In this document: positions 43,303-56,660 of the stretch, one piece after another | How the letters are laid out: each line of letters begins with the position of its first letter | How positions within the stretch are numbered: position 1 is the stretch's first letter | DNA from: Malachius bipustulatus | Taxonomy: Eukaryota; Arthropoda; Insecta; Coleoptera; Melyridae | Assembly (NCBI GenBank): GCA_910589415.1 | Contig: OU342639.1 | Span: 24,870,268 to 24,934,267 of the forward strand | Length of the DNA stretch: 64,000 nucleotides | Direction: 5' to 3' | The notes under the pieces: generated by a model | Databases searched by the model: none | What the model was told of the DNA's origin: nothing | What the model saw: the letters and a program-made list of their open reading frames with translations, nothing else | Position numbers and translations under genes: made by a program

Positions 43303-44820
43303 AGCGGCCAGGACCCACCTCGTTGTGTCGTTTCTTGTAGCCACCCTCGGTTCTCGGATAGGGTATGCAAAAGCTCAGGAGTCAAGAAATACCTGTGTGA
43401 TCAAAATTACTTCCTTTAAAATTAAAGAATTAAATGATATCACTATTTCATATATATTTCAAACTGGATATCAGTTCATTCCTTACAATGAAATCTTAAA
43501 TTACCTTAATTATTTTCCTATTAGTTAATTTTACATTTATTTATTCAGACCTTCCGATGCTGTTCCTGCTTCCTGCAGCTGGTTTCTTTTTAGGACCTGC
43601 TTGAGTAATTTCCATCATGTTACTCTCTGTTTGCATTGGCTTTTGTGTGTGAGGGTTGTCGTAAAAATTTCTGACTGACAATGAATTGAATGGTTTGGTG
43701 ATTTCACTTTCGTCGGGTGTTTGGATATCTTTGAGACTTTCGGTGTTGCCATATTGGGCAAGTTTTACTTCAATTTCAAGCTTGTGGTCTTTACTGTTTC
43801 AATGGTTCCTAATTTGACTAAGTCATCAATTTGCAGGTAAGCTTTACTATGAGAAATGACCAAAACCTACGAGAGACGAAGGCAGCATCCCACCGACCTT
43901 CTCCCTCAGGCCACTCTGTTCAAGTGAACATCGGTTTTACGCGACTTACACAATAATAAAAACACTGAAGGTACTCTCGCATTCGCGCAACTGCTGGAAG
44001 AAAATACCTTGCTTGATCACTTTGGATCTGAGTTTACCGCAAAAGGCTGTGCTCTGACATTACGGAACTCGGTTTTGTTTTGGTTTTAATCCTTCATTTG
44101 TCCTTATTAGTGTTATATAAGTATGCTACGTCAACTTTTGATGAAAACCTCGATTTGTTTGAATGTTGTTGTTTTGCGTTTCTGAGAGGTTTTAGTTGTC
44201 AAAGTTCGAAATGAGGTACAAATTGATACTTAACAAACAAACTAGAAATGAAGTCAAACTTCCCTTGGTTAGTGAGGTGACATGTCTTTTGTTTCTGTTT
44301 CTACCTATCTGTTTGTTTTGGCATTTTGTTTATTTCTGAGACGTCTCACTTCTTTTTCTCTGATCGCTTTAACCTAACGCTATTTGAATGACTGAAATGA
44401 TTTCAAGCAGACCTATTCTTTCTGATTTTGAGAGAGGGAGACAGTTGGCAACAATGTCGATGAATTTTGAATGACTGTGCCGTCGGAACAGTTTGGGAAG
44501 ATCTGTTATTATGTTACAAATAAATACAATTTTGCGAGTTTTACCTTTACTTACTTACGCTTCTGAAAATATATTAATTTCTTACTAAAATAATTTTTTT
44601 ATCAGAGTAAATAAATAAATACGATACACCTGTACGCTTCTGAAATAAAATGAATTAATTATAATTTCTTTACTTACGCTTCTGAAATATAAAAAATAAT
44701 ATGTAATTATAATTTATAACTAAGGGGATTTTATCAGAGTGAATAAATAAATACGATACATTTATGAAAACCTGGCAGCATCTCCGGCTGTGTCGGAATG
44801 AAGCGATGTTGGTAGCGGCA
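43303..44820. repeat. Long direct repeat, copy 1
   Basis: Starts AGCGGCCAGGACCCACCTCG and ends GATGTTGGTAGCGGCA. Copy 2 is at 46549-47689 in the same orientation. This copy has an extra segment at about 44090-44340 and locally duplicated TTACGCTTCTGAAAT blocks at 44555-44690. The minus strand near 43870-43560 reads partly open (KAYLQIDDLVKLGTIETVK), possibly from a transposon protein I cannot name. Confidence 0.85.
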
Positions 44821-45839
44821 GTCGCTCCACAACAAAAAATTCTTCGAAAAAATTATACGGGTGGTGGTAGTGCTATAACTTACCAGGCCATAACAAATAA
44901 AAAAAACATCCGAGAAGTTTTCAGTTTTCACGAATAAATCGTGAAAAATATTCGACAATTTCTCGAAATACAACCGCTCGAAATACAAACCGCTTGAAAT
45001 ACAAAACTCAGTTTTTGTCGGTTTTTTGCAAATGTCAGTGGCGGAGATTTTAGGGTTTCCCGAGGTTTAAGCACAGGACACTGCAAATTAATATTTCAAA
45101 AGAGCATTTTAAACGACCAATGCTTTCTACACAAAAAAGGTATTCTTGGGTATTCTTGGTCAAAATTGCTAACTGCTAAAAGTGGAGCGTTTTCGAGAAA
45201 AACAGACATGCATTTAAGATGAAAAACGCGCTTTGGATCGATGTTTCTAAACATTTGTCGGAAATTAAGGGCAAATAAACGTCGCTTAATCCTAAAATCT
45301 CGAGTAAAATCTCCGCCAATGGCAAATAAAAAACGCTATTAAAAGGTAGCTAATACCTATCTGAGAAACGGTTCCCGAGATATTTTCATAAAACAGGAAA
45401 AATAATATTTTTTTGGACACCCTGTAGCTCGAAAACTATGCATTTGCAGACGCACGTGAATAGAAAACTTTTTGTTTATTTTTGACCAAAGAATCTCGCC
45501 TTTAAAATTTTTCGCAATATTGATGAAGATACCTACACCCTGCATCCAGTAAATGACCTATTCAGAAGAGTACGTATAAGATTGTTAATTTCATTGGAAT
45601 ATAATAAGACTCCCGAGTAAGACTCTAAATAAAACTTGAAATGCCTGGAATCGAGTTTGTTATCAATTTCCGCTTTGCAGTTGAAATTGAATAATAATTC
45701 AAGAAGGAAATCAGATTTTTCCAGAAAATCCTTTGAATTGAATTGAAGATTTGACGTAAAAGGCGAACGCTATTTAATTGCGAGCTTTACCGTACTTGCA
45801 TTAGGTCTAGCACTTCGTGAAGTGAGCCGGGAAAAGTCA
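44821..45839. other. Spacer between the long direct repeats, left part
   Basis: Contains a weak inverted pair around GGCGGAGATTTTA (45032) and its complement (45308) and a CACCCTGTAGCTCG end near 45418. It may be an old foldback. No gene. Confidence 0.4.
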
Positions 45840-46370
45840 GGAAAATAAAATGCCATAGCTCATTATTTGATTGACCATCGTTTGTCTACGGATTATTTTG
45901 TTTTGTGTTATTGCAAAAAAAAAATAATTTCACAAAATGTTGAAAATTCTGTCAATAATTCTGTTTACCAAATTACGTGAGCCATTCGTTTGGCCACGCT
46001 TTTTTATGCTTTTCGTTCAAATTTCTTCATCAAATCCAAGGGAAATGGTGATAAAATGATAATAAGAGAGCTGAAAGTTTTTCGTGGATGTGCGTCACAC
46101 GATTTCAACACAAATGTTAGAGGGACTTGCAGTTAAAATATCAGGGACGAAAAAACTTATTTTTTCTGGACGTCGTCAAATCTTTCTCTGCCGTGGTTAA
46201 ATTTGGTCAAATGAATGAACAACAAAACGCATCTTTTGGCACAATTTTGAACATTTTGTGAAGTTGGCCGGGTTTTTTTCAATTTCACAAAACCAAAAGG
46301 TGGTTAAACAAAATGATTCGGCGATCAAGCGATGGTTAGTCGAATGCGGTGAGCAATTTTTTTCCTGATT
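45840..46370. repeat. Diverged foldback element
   Basis: The left arm (ACCATCGTTTGTC near 45885, TTCACAAAATGTTGAAAATT near 45929) is inverted at about 46230-46340 (AATTTTGAACATTTTGTGAA, then GATGGTTAG). Confidence 0.6.
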
Positions 46371-46548
46371 TTTTTCCAAGCCATAAACGCACAATATTTC
46401 TGGCCGTAGTACTATTAAGTTTCTTCCTTACCCACGACATCCATATGGTACTTTTAGGCACCGGCCTGCCAATCAGCCAGGCCTCCTGTATAAGGGTCTA
46501 TGTCTACTGTAACAACCACCCCCCTACCCCCAATGATCGTCTAGAAAA

Positions 46549-47689
46549 AGCGGCCAGCACCCTACCTCGTTGTGTCGTTTCTTCTTGTAGCCACCCTCGG
46601 TTCTCGGATAGGGTATGCAAAAGCTCAGGAGTCAAGAAATACCTGTGTGATCAAAATTACTTTCTTTAAAATTAAAGAATTAAATGATATCACTATTTCA
46701 TATATATTTCACACTGGATATCAGTTCATTCCTTACAATGATTCTTAAATTACCTTAATTAATTTCTTATTAGTTAATTTACATTTATTTATTTAGACCT
46801 TCCAATGCTATTCCTGCAGCTGGTTTGAAAAGGACCTGCTTGAGTCATTTCAATCATCTTACTCTCGGTTTGCCTTTGGCTTTTGTGTGTGAGGGTTGTC
46901 GTAAAAAATTCCTGACCTGACAATGACTAGAATGGTTTGGTGATTTCACTTTCGTCGGGTGTTTGGATGTCTTTGAGACTTTCGGTGTTGACAGATTGGG
47001 CAAGTTTTACTTCAATTTCAAGCTTGTGGTTTCTACTGTTTTCATGTTTCCTGATTTGACTAAGTCATCAATTTGCAGGTAAGCTTTACCAAGAGAAATT
47101 ACCAGAACCTACAAGAGACGAAGGCAGCATCCCACTGACCTTCTCCCTCAGGCCACTCTGTTCAAGTGAACATCGGTTTTACGCGACTTACGCAATAATA
47201 AAAACACTGAAGGCACTCTCGCATTCGCGCAACTGCTGAAAGAAAATACCTTGATCTCTTTGGATCTGAGTATACCGTAAAAGGCTGTGCTCTGACATTA
47301 CGGAACTCGGTTTTGTTTTGTTTTTTGTTAGTTTTTGTTTGTCTCAATTCTTTCCTATCGCTTGAACCTAACGCTATTTGAATGACTGAAATGATTTCAA
47401 GCAGACCTATTCTTTCTGATTTTGAGAGAGGGAGACATTTGGCAACAATGTCGATGAATTTTGAATGACTGTGCCGTCGGAACCGCTTAGGAAGATTTGT
47501 TATTATGTTACAAATAAATACAATTTTGCGAGTTTTCTTTCTACCTACTTACGCTTCTGAAATAAAAGGAATAATTATAATTTCTAACTAAGGGGATTTT
47601 ATCGGTGTGAATAAATAAATACGATATGATTTGATAAAACCTGACAGCTTCTTCGGCGGTGTCGTAATGAAGCGATGTTGGTAGCGGCA
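46549..47689. repeat. Long direct repeat, copy 2
   Basis: Shorter copy of 43303-44820. Long runs are identical (for example GATAGGGTATGCAAAAGCTC and ATTTCAAGCAGACCTATTCT), and it lacks about 250 bases found in copy 1. Confidence 0.85.
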
Positions 47690-48360
47690 CTTCTCTTCGT
47701 TGACTGGCGAGCGCGGGACTTGGAAAGCGGCCTTCCTTCGCAACTAGGGTGGCTACCTACGTCTCCGATCACGACAGACCTGGGGTGCCGGTGCGGTTCT
47801 CAGTACTTGGGCAGCACCTCCGGGATAGCGCGATGTAGGTGGCGGCAGGCGGCGGCTGACGGCGGGAGGCGGCAGGCAGGGCTCGAACCCGGCGCTGGTC
47901 TTCGTGGACTGGCTGGTGCTGGTTAGCGGTTTCAAGGCGGCTCGGCGAGATAGGTAGTAGTAGGTACTTTTAGTGATAGGTAAAACCAGCAGAGTATTCT
48001 CGATCGCACTGGCTTCGGATTAGAGAGGAGCTGAGCAGAGAGTATTCTCGATCCACCCAAGGGTTAGAGGAGTTGGAGTCTTGAAAGTCAAGTGTTGAAA
48101 ATCAAGTGTCTCGAGGCGAGCCAGCGCTGGTGTTTTTATACTCACACAACCCTTTGTAACTCTATCCGTCTCTCTTCAATTCCACTGACCGTTGCCCGCG
48201 CTACCCTTTCAGGTATCACGCCTGCTGCAGTGCGTGGTGAAGATTCCCGCGTAGCTTTTAACCGTCGTGTAGGTGTAGGTGAAAGTCCAATCCATTGTTG
48301 CGGTGGATGAAATAAAGGATTCTGAAATTCTCACTTGCAAATGGTTTTTCCTAATTATTT
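47690..48360. other. GC-rich segment, possible retroelement end
   Basis: 47690-47940 is strongly GC-rich with GGCGGC-type repeats. It is followed by a duplicated GAGAGTATTCTCGAT-like motif (47990 and 48037) and an AATAAA near 48312. It could be LTR or UTR sequence linked to the long direct repeat; not identified. Confidence 0.3.
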
Positions 48361-51300
48361 CCGGGCTTCTCCTTAAGTTTCACCGATGAGGATTATTTTG
48401 AAGACAAAAATGCTTGCCCTGGGGGTGGTATATTACACTACATATCCGACTGCCAAAAGTTTGCACAGACTTTGTGTTGAAAAGCTTCCACTATCTGAAG
48501 AACACGCAACATGGCTTTTTTTCTGATTTTATGAGTGAAATAAAATTATTGCGCCTGCGTCATCATAACCCCCTATGACGTTGCATGCAACTTAGAATAA
48601 ACGTAACTAACAACAGTGCGCCAGGTTCATAAGGGTTTGTGGGCTTGCACAATACCTCGGAGTTGAGGTACCTACCTCGTCCACGCGATCAGCATCATCA
48701 GCCGCTAAAGTCCACCTCCTATGCCCCTGACGTTTGTAACATGTTTTGCCGGAGCCTTGTCGTCAGCCGTGGTACAATATAACCACAAGTGATGATCACT
48801 TTGCCCAGTCCCCACGATCTTTGACGTAATTAATTAGGTTGACTTTTCAACACGACTGGAATCGCCTTGGCTTTGAACGAGTTGCTAGTGGACCTTGGAT
48901 ACCATCTGTCATAGTTTAATACATATCATTACTCAATCTCTATTATTAATACACTAATCAAACAGTTACTGTTTTATGTTAGTAGTAGAGATTTTTTACT
49001 ACAAAATACAAGTAACAAGTACAAGTGAATAAAAATGATAAAGATATGATATAATGTACAGGGTGTCCCAACACTAGTGTTGTTCACCCTAAAAATGACG
49101 ACTAATTACAAGGATATTAATTTGAAAGTTCAAGAAAATACGCGAACCATATTAATTAATTAAAACCCTTTTGGTACGGGAACCGTCCCGGGTCGATCAG
49201 ATGAAACACTGAATTCTGTTCAAATTTTAAATATTAGACACGCCCATGCTTATTTGCATTGGTTTCTTTTGTCCTTTCTCTAATAATTTAAACGGACACA
49301 GCTGCAGGTTACTATTATTTGATGTGTTATGAGTCAGTCAGAAACTGGGAAAGTGGGAACTCCTGAAATTGGGTATAAAATATGTGCGTATTTCAAGTGT
49401 CCTTGAGCTCGAGATTTATTACCCTTTATTACCCAGATTTCCGGTGTATCGAAGAATAACCAGCCCAACCAGTCTAATAAACATCACATCAAATGTTTTT
49501 GCTGCAAAAACTTGGTAACAAAGTACTTCAAAGCAGAAATAGGTAATAGAAATAGCGCACTTAGCTTATAACGGCTGCCGTCCTGAAAGGATTAATTATT
49601 ATGTTTTAATAAATTAATTATTAATAAAAAATTAATATTAAATATTAAATTAATTATTATGTAGACGCAATTAATTAGCGTCACGACGCCGTTTAATCAT
49701 TTTGGAAAAAATATATTGAAAAAATCGTTATGGAAAATAAACAAGATTTCAGAAAAAAATCAAATTATTTCTTCAATTTGCTTTGAAAATCAAGTAAATG
49801 CAGAAGTTCGGAGATCGTAAATTAAAACGATCATAAACGACAACAATGAACTGTTTACATAGGACATGGCTTTTGAAAATAAGAAATGCACAACAATGAA
49901 GTCTAAGGTTGAACTAAGGGCTGAACTTTATTACTCTACAAGTTTATTATTATTGCCTATTGTTGACTGCATGTCTTTACTTACTTGTCATAAATCATTC
50001 TGTGTCTTGAAACTAACGAATTTATATCTTCATTTGCGGTACTAATAATTCAAATTTTTGATTGATTTTTGAAATTTCGCATTTTAAACAGTTCCCTATT
50101 TGCCAATAAAAACTCTGTAAACGAGGTAAATCTATAAATATAATGCGTCACGACGACAAACCGTCCGACGCAACTTTTTTCCATTAGGTATTAAGACTAT
50201 TAAGTTGATATATTTGTAATTAGCCGTCATTTTTGGCCCTATTATAGATATAAACAACCTTTTATAGTAGGTATGTATGTATTTGTTTTGTGGAAAACCT
50301 AGCCTAATATGGGACATCCTCCTGTAAGTTAAATGACTTATATGGGATGAGGCAGGATGTAAACATGTCATCTTTTCCGAAGGGTCGAGCGGTCTGTTAT
50401 AACAATTGCACCCTAAATTTTTAAGCGAAAAATTAGTCTTGCTTTTATTCCCAAAGCCCAAACAATACGCGCTCGCATTTGCTGTTAATGTCTATTGGCA
50501 ACAGTTTAATTTCATCTGTGATGATTTCGTTGTATATAAATTTATTCTGGAGTACAGGTGTTATACTGTACACATCAAACATCAAGTGGTTTGGAAAGTG
50601 GAAACAGCCCACATACTTTTGATGATTTCAACACAGCGTAATTGGTCGATAACAGACGTCGGCGCCATCACGTCTGTATCCAATTTTACCGTTGTAGATC
50701 CATTGTTGTTGTTGTAGATGTTTAAATTGATTTTAACGACGAATACAATAATTGCGTCCATCACAATCTGATTGTTTTGTGTAACGTGATACTATTTCAT
50801 TCATATGGTTGAGATTTTTAATTTTACCTGAAATTGGATTGGATTGGACCCGGTGCAAATAAGTCTCATTGTCAACAACAATCTATTATTACTATTAGGA
50901 TTGTAATTATTTATTTATACAATAAAGATCACCAAAGAAATATTATTCGACTCGAATTATTCTTCCATTCTGTGCCTTCGAATCCTACAAAATTAAGGCT
51001 CGATGGTCTTCTGTCTTCTATAGGTTCCAGCTTCAGCACTTGGGAACTGGTTTCCAATATGTCTGAGTAGTTGGTTCATTTCATACTGACTTGGACTTGT
51101 AAAGCGTTACATCTAACATCTATGTAATAGCAGTAAAAGCACCCCAACTCACCACCAAGTCGGCGGTTGTATGGCAATATTACATCTCAACCACCAGAGA
51201 ACACCCTCTCAAGTCAGTATCCATCTTGCAAGTCATTACATCTCAGTAGAGAACACCTCGCCCTGTAAGGCATTACATCTGAACAGAACACCTCACCAGC

Positions 51301-51960
51301 TCGGAGCTTCTTGTCCCTCCTGGCACCAAACCTGGGTCGAGGATGACCCATCTCTCTGTGGTATATGTACATCATCCGTTCAAACTCGAAGTCGTCTGCT
51401 TGCCACTATTTCTAGTAGTATACTCAGCAACAGCAACATTCTCAGTGACCTGCTTCACGTTCATCTGTTGCTCCGATCATCTAATCGTCCCTCTCTGTCA
51501 GAAGAGAGCAATTGACCAAACTAGGCACTTTAGGGCACGCTTTATGGAAAATACAAATTTGCCATGACTTTTATTATACCTTTCAAGATGGCCGATGTAG
51601 TATTGTCAATTTTTTTCTTATCCGCGCCATTTTGGATTTTGGACACGTCAGTACGTAAAAAGAGGTCATTATACCTTTTTCGGATTCAACTTGCTGATTT
51701 ATCTTTATGAATTAAACATAAAACTCCACTTCTCTCAAATGGTAAAAAAAGGATTCTGTGTCTCGCTCGTGACGTCACAAACACCTGGTCCTCCTGAGAA
51801 GTACTTTAACTTGTTCGTGAGAAGTACTCTAACTTGTATATCGTCATTAACTTTCTCACCGAGGCACTTAAGTATACTTTAATAATTGGTCTCTAATTAT
51901 CAATTCATGAAATAATTGATCTGCTACAGTTATATGATAATTTGCATTTTTTTACGGTTT
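48361..51960. other. osa intron 1, central part
   Basis: No gene recognised. A CAGGGTGTCCCAACACTAG element end lies near 49058. About 51100-51300 has three or four diverged copies of a TTACATCT...AGAACACCTC block of roughly 50 bp. ORFs of up to about 114 codons resemble no known family. Confidence 0.35.
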
Positions 51961-51974
51961 GGGGCCCTGGTAGA

Positions 51975-52335
51975 TGTGAAGATTAGACTGCGCCAACGAC
52001 AAATCATTCCGCGTATAAAATAAATTGGACTAATTTTATATAATTATCAAATCCACCCGGATGTGTGGTTTCAGCAAGACGGCGCACCGGCGCATTTTCG
52101 TCCTGAAGTATTCATTTAGATTTTTACTCGACGATTACGCAGGGGACAAATTGAGTGGCCACCGCGCTCACCTGACTTGACATCCTTGGACTTTTTTCTG
52201 GTAGCATTAATTTGAAGAACGATGTCCACGTAAATAGGCCAGGCGAGGAACAATATAAATGACCTGAAAGCAAGAATACAAAATGAAACGGCTCATATGT
52301 CTCGTGAATGAATGCAAATTCCCTGAAAGGTTTCA
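51975..52335 (+). pseudogene. Tc1/mariner-superfamily transposase C-terminal fragment
   Basis: Plus-strand readings include VWFQQDGAPAHF (second catalytic Asp region, about 52065-52100) and IEWPPRSPDLTSLDFF (third acidic residue region, about 52150-52197). A tail-like NINDLKARIQNE follows. Several frameshifts and stops. This is the DDE domain of IS630/Tc1/mariner-type transposases; the subfamily is not assigned. Confidence 0.8.
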
Positions 52336-52839
52336 TTGATAGAATTCTTTATTGTCGGAATGTTTGTAGACAGTTAGACAGCCATTTAAAGATATTTGAC
52401 TTACGGAGTTTGTTTATTGAGGTATGGTGGTGATGGTGGTGGTACTTGTACCAATTTATATACTGTCAAAATAAATATTTTTAGAACAACCCCTCATCTT
52501 ATGAATGGTTTACATACCATTGAACTCCAATAACGATGGGGATTTTTTTTATCGCTGGGGCCCGAACGAATAAAAAATCATTATTTTTTGCCATTCTATA
52601 TATTATGGTACTATACCTATTAATTGAACGAATCTCCAAAGTTTCTATTTTTTATCTTTGAAATTAACCCCTATTTCGTGGGTGGACATAATTGATGGAC
52701 CACCCTGTAGGTACCTACTTGTGAAAATAGTAATAAGCGTTCCGTTTAACCTCCAATAATATTATTCTGGTCTCAAAGTCTCGCAATAGGTTTACTATTA
52801 GTTTGTTGATATCCGCGTGTCTGGGCCTTGTATCCTTAT

Positions 52840-53180
52840 GAGCACATTACATCCCTCCGGCCGCCGCTTTACCGACCCCGCCCCCAGCGGCGGCTGCTTC
52901 ATTCACAACTCACAGACCCTGACCCTGGGGGCCGGTAGTAAGTGGCATGTGCGTCTCGCTTTCTCCCGTAACCGTAGTACCGTCTGAGGGACACGCAGAC
53001 TCGTCAAATACAAATGGAACCCAGATAGGGGCGATAAATTATGCCTGGAAAGCTGGTGGCGGCGGCGGCGGCTTTTAGGTTCGACCTTTCAGTCAGTCAG
53101 TCGGTTGTTGTTGTCTTTGCCTATTCACTTTGCCATCAGTGTTCGATCGCGATGAATCGGGTGATTTCAGCCCCTTTGCC
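52840..53180 (+). promoter_or_regulatory. GC-rich island in osa intron 1, candidate alternative promoter or enhancer
   Basis: An isolated GC-rich block with CGGCCGCCGC, CCCCGCCCCC, GGCGATAAATTATG and a (GGC)5 run. It is followed by overlapping TTCAGTCAGTCAGTC at about 53088-53101, which contains insect initiator-like TCAGT motifs. No coding potential. Function inferred from composition only. Confidence 0.35.
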
Positions 53181-53514
53181 TTAAATCCGATAAAATTTGG
53201 TAGGTATTAGATGCGTATTTTGTTCTTTTTCACTTTTTATACAGTTTTTATCGTCATGCTTAATTTTAATTGGTGGTAAAAATGGATGAAAATTGAAAAC
53301 TTATTTCGTTAGTTTTTAATGATCTAATCTAATAGAATCTCATCGGCACTGTTTTTATTTTTTATAATGAACAATTACCTAAGTAAGTTTCTTTTAAAAT
53401 AATTATTGTATGTACAGGATGTCCCAAGTCCAACATTAATGTCAAACCCAAACAAAAATACGAGTAATTTTTTTAATTTTAAATTTTAGTTTTTTATAAT
53501 AATAATTTTATAAT

Positions 53515-54430
53515 AATGAATGACCAACCACGCTTTCAGCTATGGACTTGAGAAATTGTAAAAAATCATTTTTGCCGAAATTCTGCTCAAAAAAAGTCCG
53601 AAATTTTATAATATTACCGGCCAGACTTTCGGCCGCAGCCTTATCGAGAAACTGAAAAAATTATTTTTGCTGAAACTTGGTTCGAAAAATTCAAAAAATT
53701 CATAATAACGACCAGCCACGCTTTACTTAACAAACTGGAAAAATATTTTTGGTGTACTTTTGCTCAAAAAATCATAATAATGGCCAGCCGAGTTTTTAGC
53801 TATAGACTGAATATACCTACTGAAAAAATCATTTTTGCAGAAATTTGACTCAAAAAAGTCAAAAAATTCATCCATAATGACCAGCTGCAGTGTTAATAAT
53901 CTAAAAAAATCATTTAAGCGGAAATTTTGTTGAAAAAGTACGGCATTTTATAATAATGACCTGGCACTTTCTGCCACGACTTTATAAACTGAAAAATGCC
54001 ATTTTTGCTGTAATTTAATTTTGCTCAAAAAAGTCAAAAAATTCATAATAAGTTCCAGCCACGCTTTCGGCCACGAGTTAATAAACTCAAAAATGTAATT
54101 TTTGCTGTTTTTTGCTCAAGAATAAAAAAAAAAACAATGGCCAGTCACGCTTTAGGCCACGGACTGAAACTGAAAAAAATTCTGGCAGAAATCTGGTTGA
54201 AAAAAGCCCGAAATTTTAACATGATGGCCAACCTCGCTTTCGGCCACGACTTGATAAACTGAAAAATGTAATTTTTGCTGTTTTTTGCTCAAAAATTCAA
54301 AAAATTCATAACAATGGCCAGTCATGCTTTAGGCCACGGACTTCAGAAACTGAAAGAATTTCTGGCAGTGAAAGAAGCCCGAAATTTTAACATAATGGCC
54401 AACCTCGCTTCCGAAATCATTCCAGAAAAC
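53515..54430. repeat. Diverged tandem repeat (about 90-100-bp unit)
   Basis: At least nine units, each built on ATAATGGCCAGCCACGCTTT, GGCCACGAC, AAACTGAAAAAAT, ATTTTTGCTGAAATT and CTCAAAAAAGTC. Anchor GACCAGCCACGCTTT-like sequences recur through the field. The last ORF in it is a by-product. Confidence 0.85.
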
Positions 54431-55389
54431 TCGATATTCTACTCTATTTTCTGCAGTAATGTAGCTGAGAAGCAAGCAAGCCGAACACTTATTAAATCGT
54501 TTCGTTTCCTTTAATTCTTTTCGACCTATTGAGTGATACAGAAAATGAACGCGAATAAATGATAATTGGATTGTTGAAGTTCTAACGTTTTATTATTAAG
54601 AAAAATAATTAATTACCCAGGTTCGTTAATTCAGACAGCACTTGAACACTCAACTCTAGGGTAGTGGAGTTGTCACAGGTTCGCAGACAATAGAAATGAA
54701 ACAATGACATAGAAATATACGATTTTTAATAAATTGTGAAAATTACAGAGAATAAGTTAAATTAATATTTGATATATAAGAACGTGGCTTTACATTTATA
54801 AGTGGAAATAAAAAAAAGCAAAATTGAATAATACCTAAAACAAGTGGGAACTGAATTTTAAACTTTATTGCGCGGGTGGATTAAGATTTTATGAAGCGAA
54901 AGAATCACTGGAGCTTCAAGGATGGCACTTACTTAGCTTCATGTGGGTGCGCTAAGAGTAGTGAGTGATGGTACTGGTGATGGGGGAGAAATTCCTATCC
55001 TGGAATTCGGCTTCAGCCGACGATGACTTATGCAGCGGAACCAGACACTCAGCGAGGTACTCCACCCGAGAAGCAGCACGCTCCACACAAATAAAAAACC
55101 TTCTTGCGCATCAATCGCAGAAATAGTGTATTTTTATGCGATTCAATTATCAATATTTTCACCGCTTTTTAAATGGGATTTCTGAAATTTTCCATAGTCA
55201 GGTCATATTAGCGTAGTATGGTTTACTGAGAAAATTTCATTTCATTTAGTTTGGACACGTGCCTTAGAATGGATTTTTAAATTTAACAAAATAAAAAAAA
55301 ATTGGCAAATTTAATTTTTTTTTCCTTTTCCTGTGTCCGCCACTGGCTAACTTTACTTAAAAAATACTATTCTTTACACTACCTTTAAT
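54431..55389. other. Unassigned osa intron 1 sequence
   Basis: AT-rich with a short GC-richer patch at 54955-55090. No gene or clear repeat boundary. Confidence 0.35.
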
Positions 55390-56660
55390 AAATTCGCAAA
55401 AAGTGAAAGGGGAATTTTGAAAACCGAAAATTTGAAATTTTAGAGGAATAAACATCATGTTAAAACTGTCTACTGGAAAAACTTCAGCTCAATTCCTTCA
55501 AAAAAGGCTAATAAACGGTTATAGAAATTTAGCCATTTTTACCCTTTTCCTACCCAGGCCACTGGCTTATTAATGAAAAATATGCAAATTTTACTGCATT
55601 AACTCAAATTTAAAATAATTTTCTTCCAATCGTGTTAATTTGGTTTAAATTTGTTTTTATAACTTGCTTATAGGTAGGTAGGTATAGGGGTTCAAATTTT
55701 GGCAATTTTTTCTAAAATTGAAAAGGCCGCCATTTTGAAACGGCTCGATTTTACTCAAATACAGAACCAGACGCTCCTTGCGGCTGTCTTACTCATAAAA
55801 AAATTTCAGCCCCTAGATTGAAAACTGCGACCAGAAACCGTGCCTCATAGACGGTTTTTGTTTTTAATTTCGAGGGACACCCTGTAGAAGTAACGCAGCT
55901 TTAGGAAATTTTTTTTACGAAAATCAAATGTCATTTCGAAGTTTCACAAGGGTAAAAAATTTCGGTCACTAATCCTTAAATATGAAGCTACAGCAGCGGT
56001 TTTAAAATTTTACAGAAATAAACATCATATGAAAAAAATATTAATATCTCCGCCATTTTTCTTAGTTACTTCTTGAAACTTTTAAGGGTTAAAGGATATT
56101 AGTGTACTTGCCTACTGTGAAAATTTTTTACATTAAACGGTTATATTTAAACGGAAAAATTACACTCATAAACGGTTATAGAAATTTAGACATTTTTACC
56201 CTTTTCCTACCCACGCCACTGGCTTATTAATAAAAATAATGCCAATTTTATTGCTTTAATTCAAATTTCAAATAGTTTTCTTCCAATCTTGTTAATTTTA
56301 TTTCAAAGTTTTATTGCCATCATGCTCATACAGGGGCTCAAAAAATAGCAAATTTTCAAAAAATTCAAATGGCTGCCATTTTGAAACGGTTTGGCCGATT
56401 TTGCTCAAGTGCAATACCAGACCACTCCTTGTGGATATCTTACTCCCACAAAAATTTCAGCCTCCTAGATTGAAAACTGCGACCTGAAATGATACCACAA
56501 GAACCGGATTGCGGGGATTTTGAAGGGACACCCTGTAGAAGTGATTCGACTTTTGGACATTTTTTCAACGAAAATCTAAAGTCATTTCAAAGCTTTATAA
56601 GGATCCAAAATTTCGTTTACTAATCTTCAAAAATAAAGCTACAGGAGCGTTTTGAAAATC
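55390..56660. repeat. Tandem duplication, unit about 650 bp
   Basis: Two consecutive diverged copies. CGGTTATAGAAATTTAG occurs at 55516 and 56174, GCCACTGGCTTATTAAT at 55558 and 56215, and GGGACACCCTGTAGAAGT at 55873 and 56523. An AT run of about 16 bases follows at 56686. Confidence 0.8.

Noticed and set aside
47675..47926. 83-codon ORF in the GC-rich segment
   Set aside because: Composition-driven Gly/Arg/Ala-rich frames occur on both strands; no evidence for a protein.
50132..50461. 109-codon minus-strand ORF in osa intron 1
   Set aside because: AT-rich, no motif, no splice context and no repeat-family match; likely chance.
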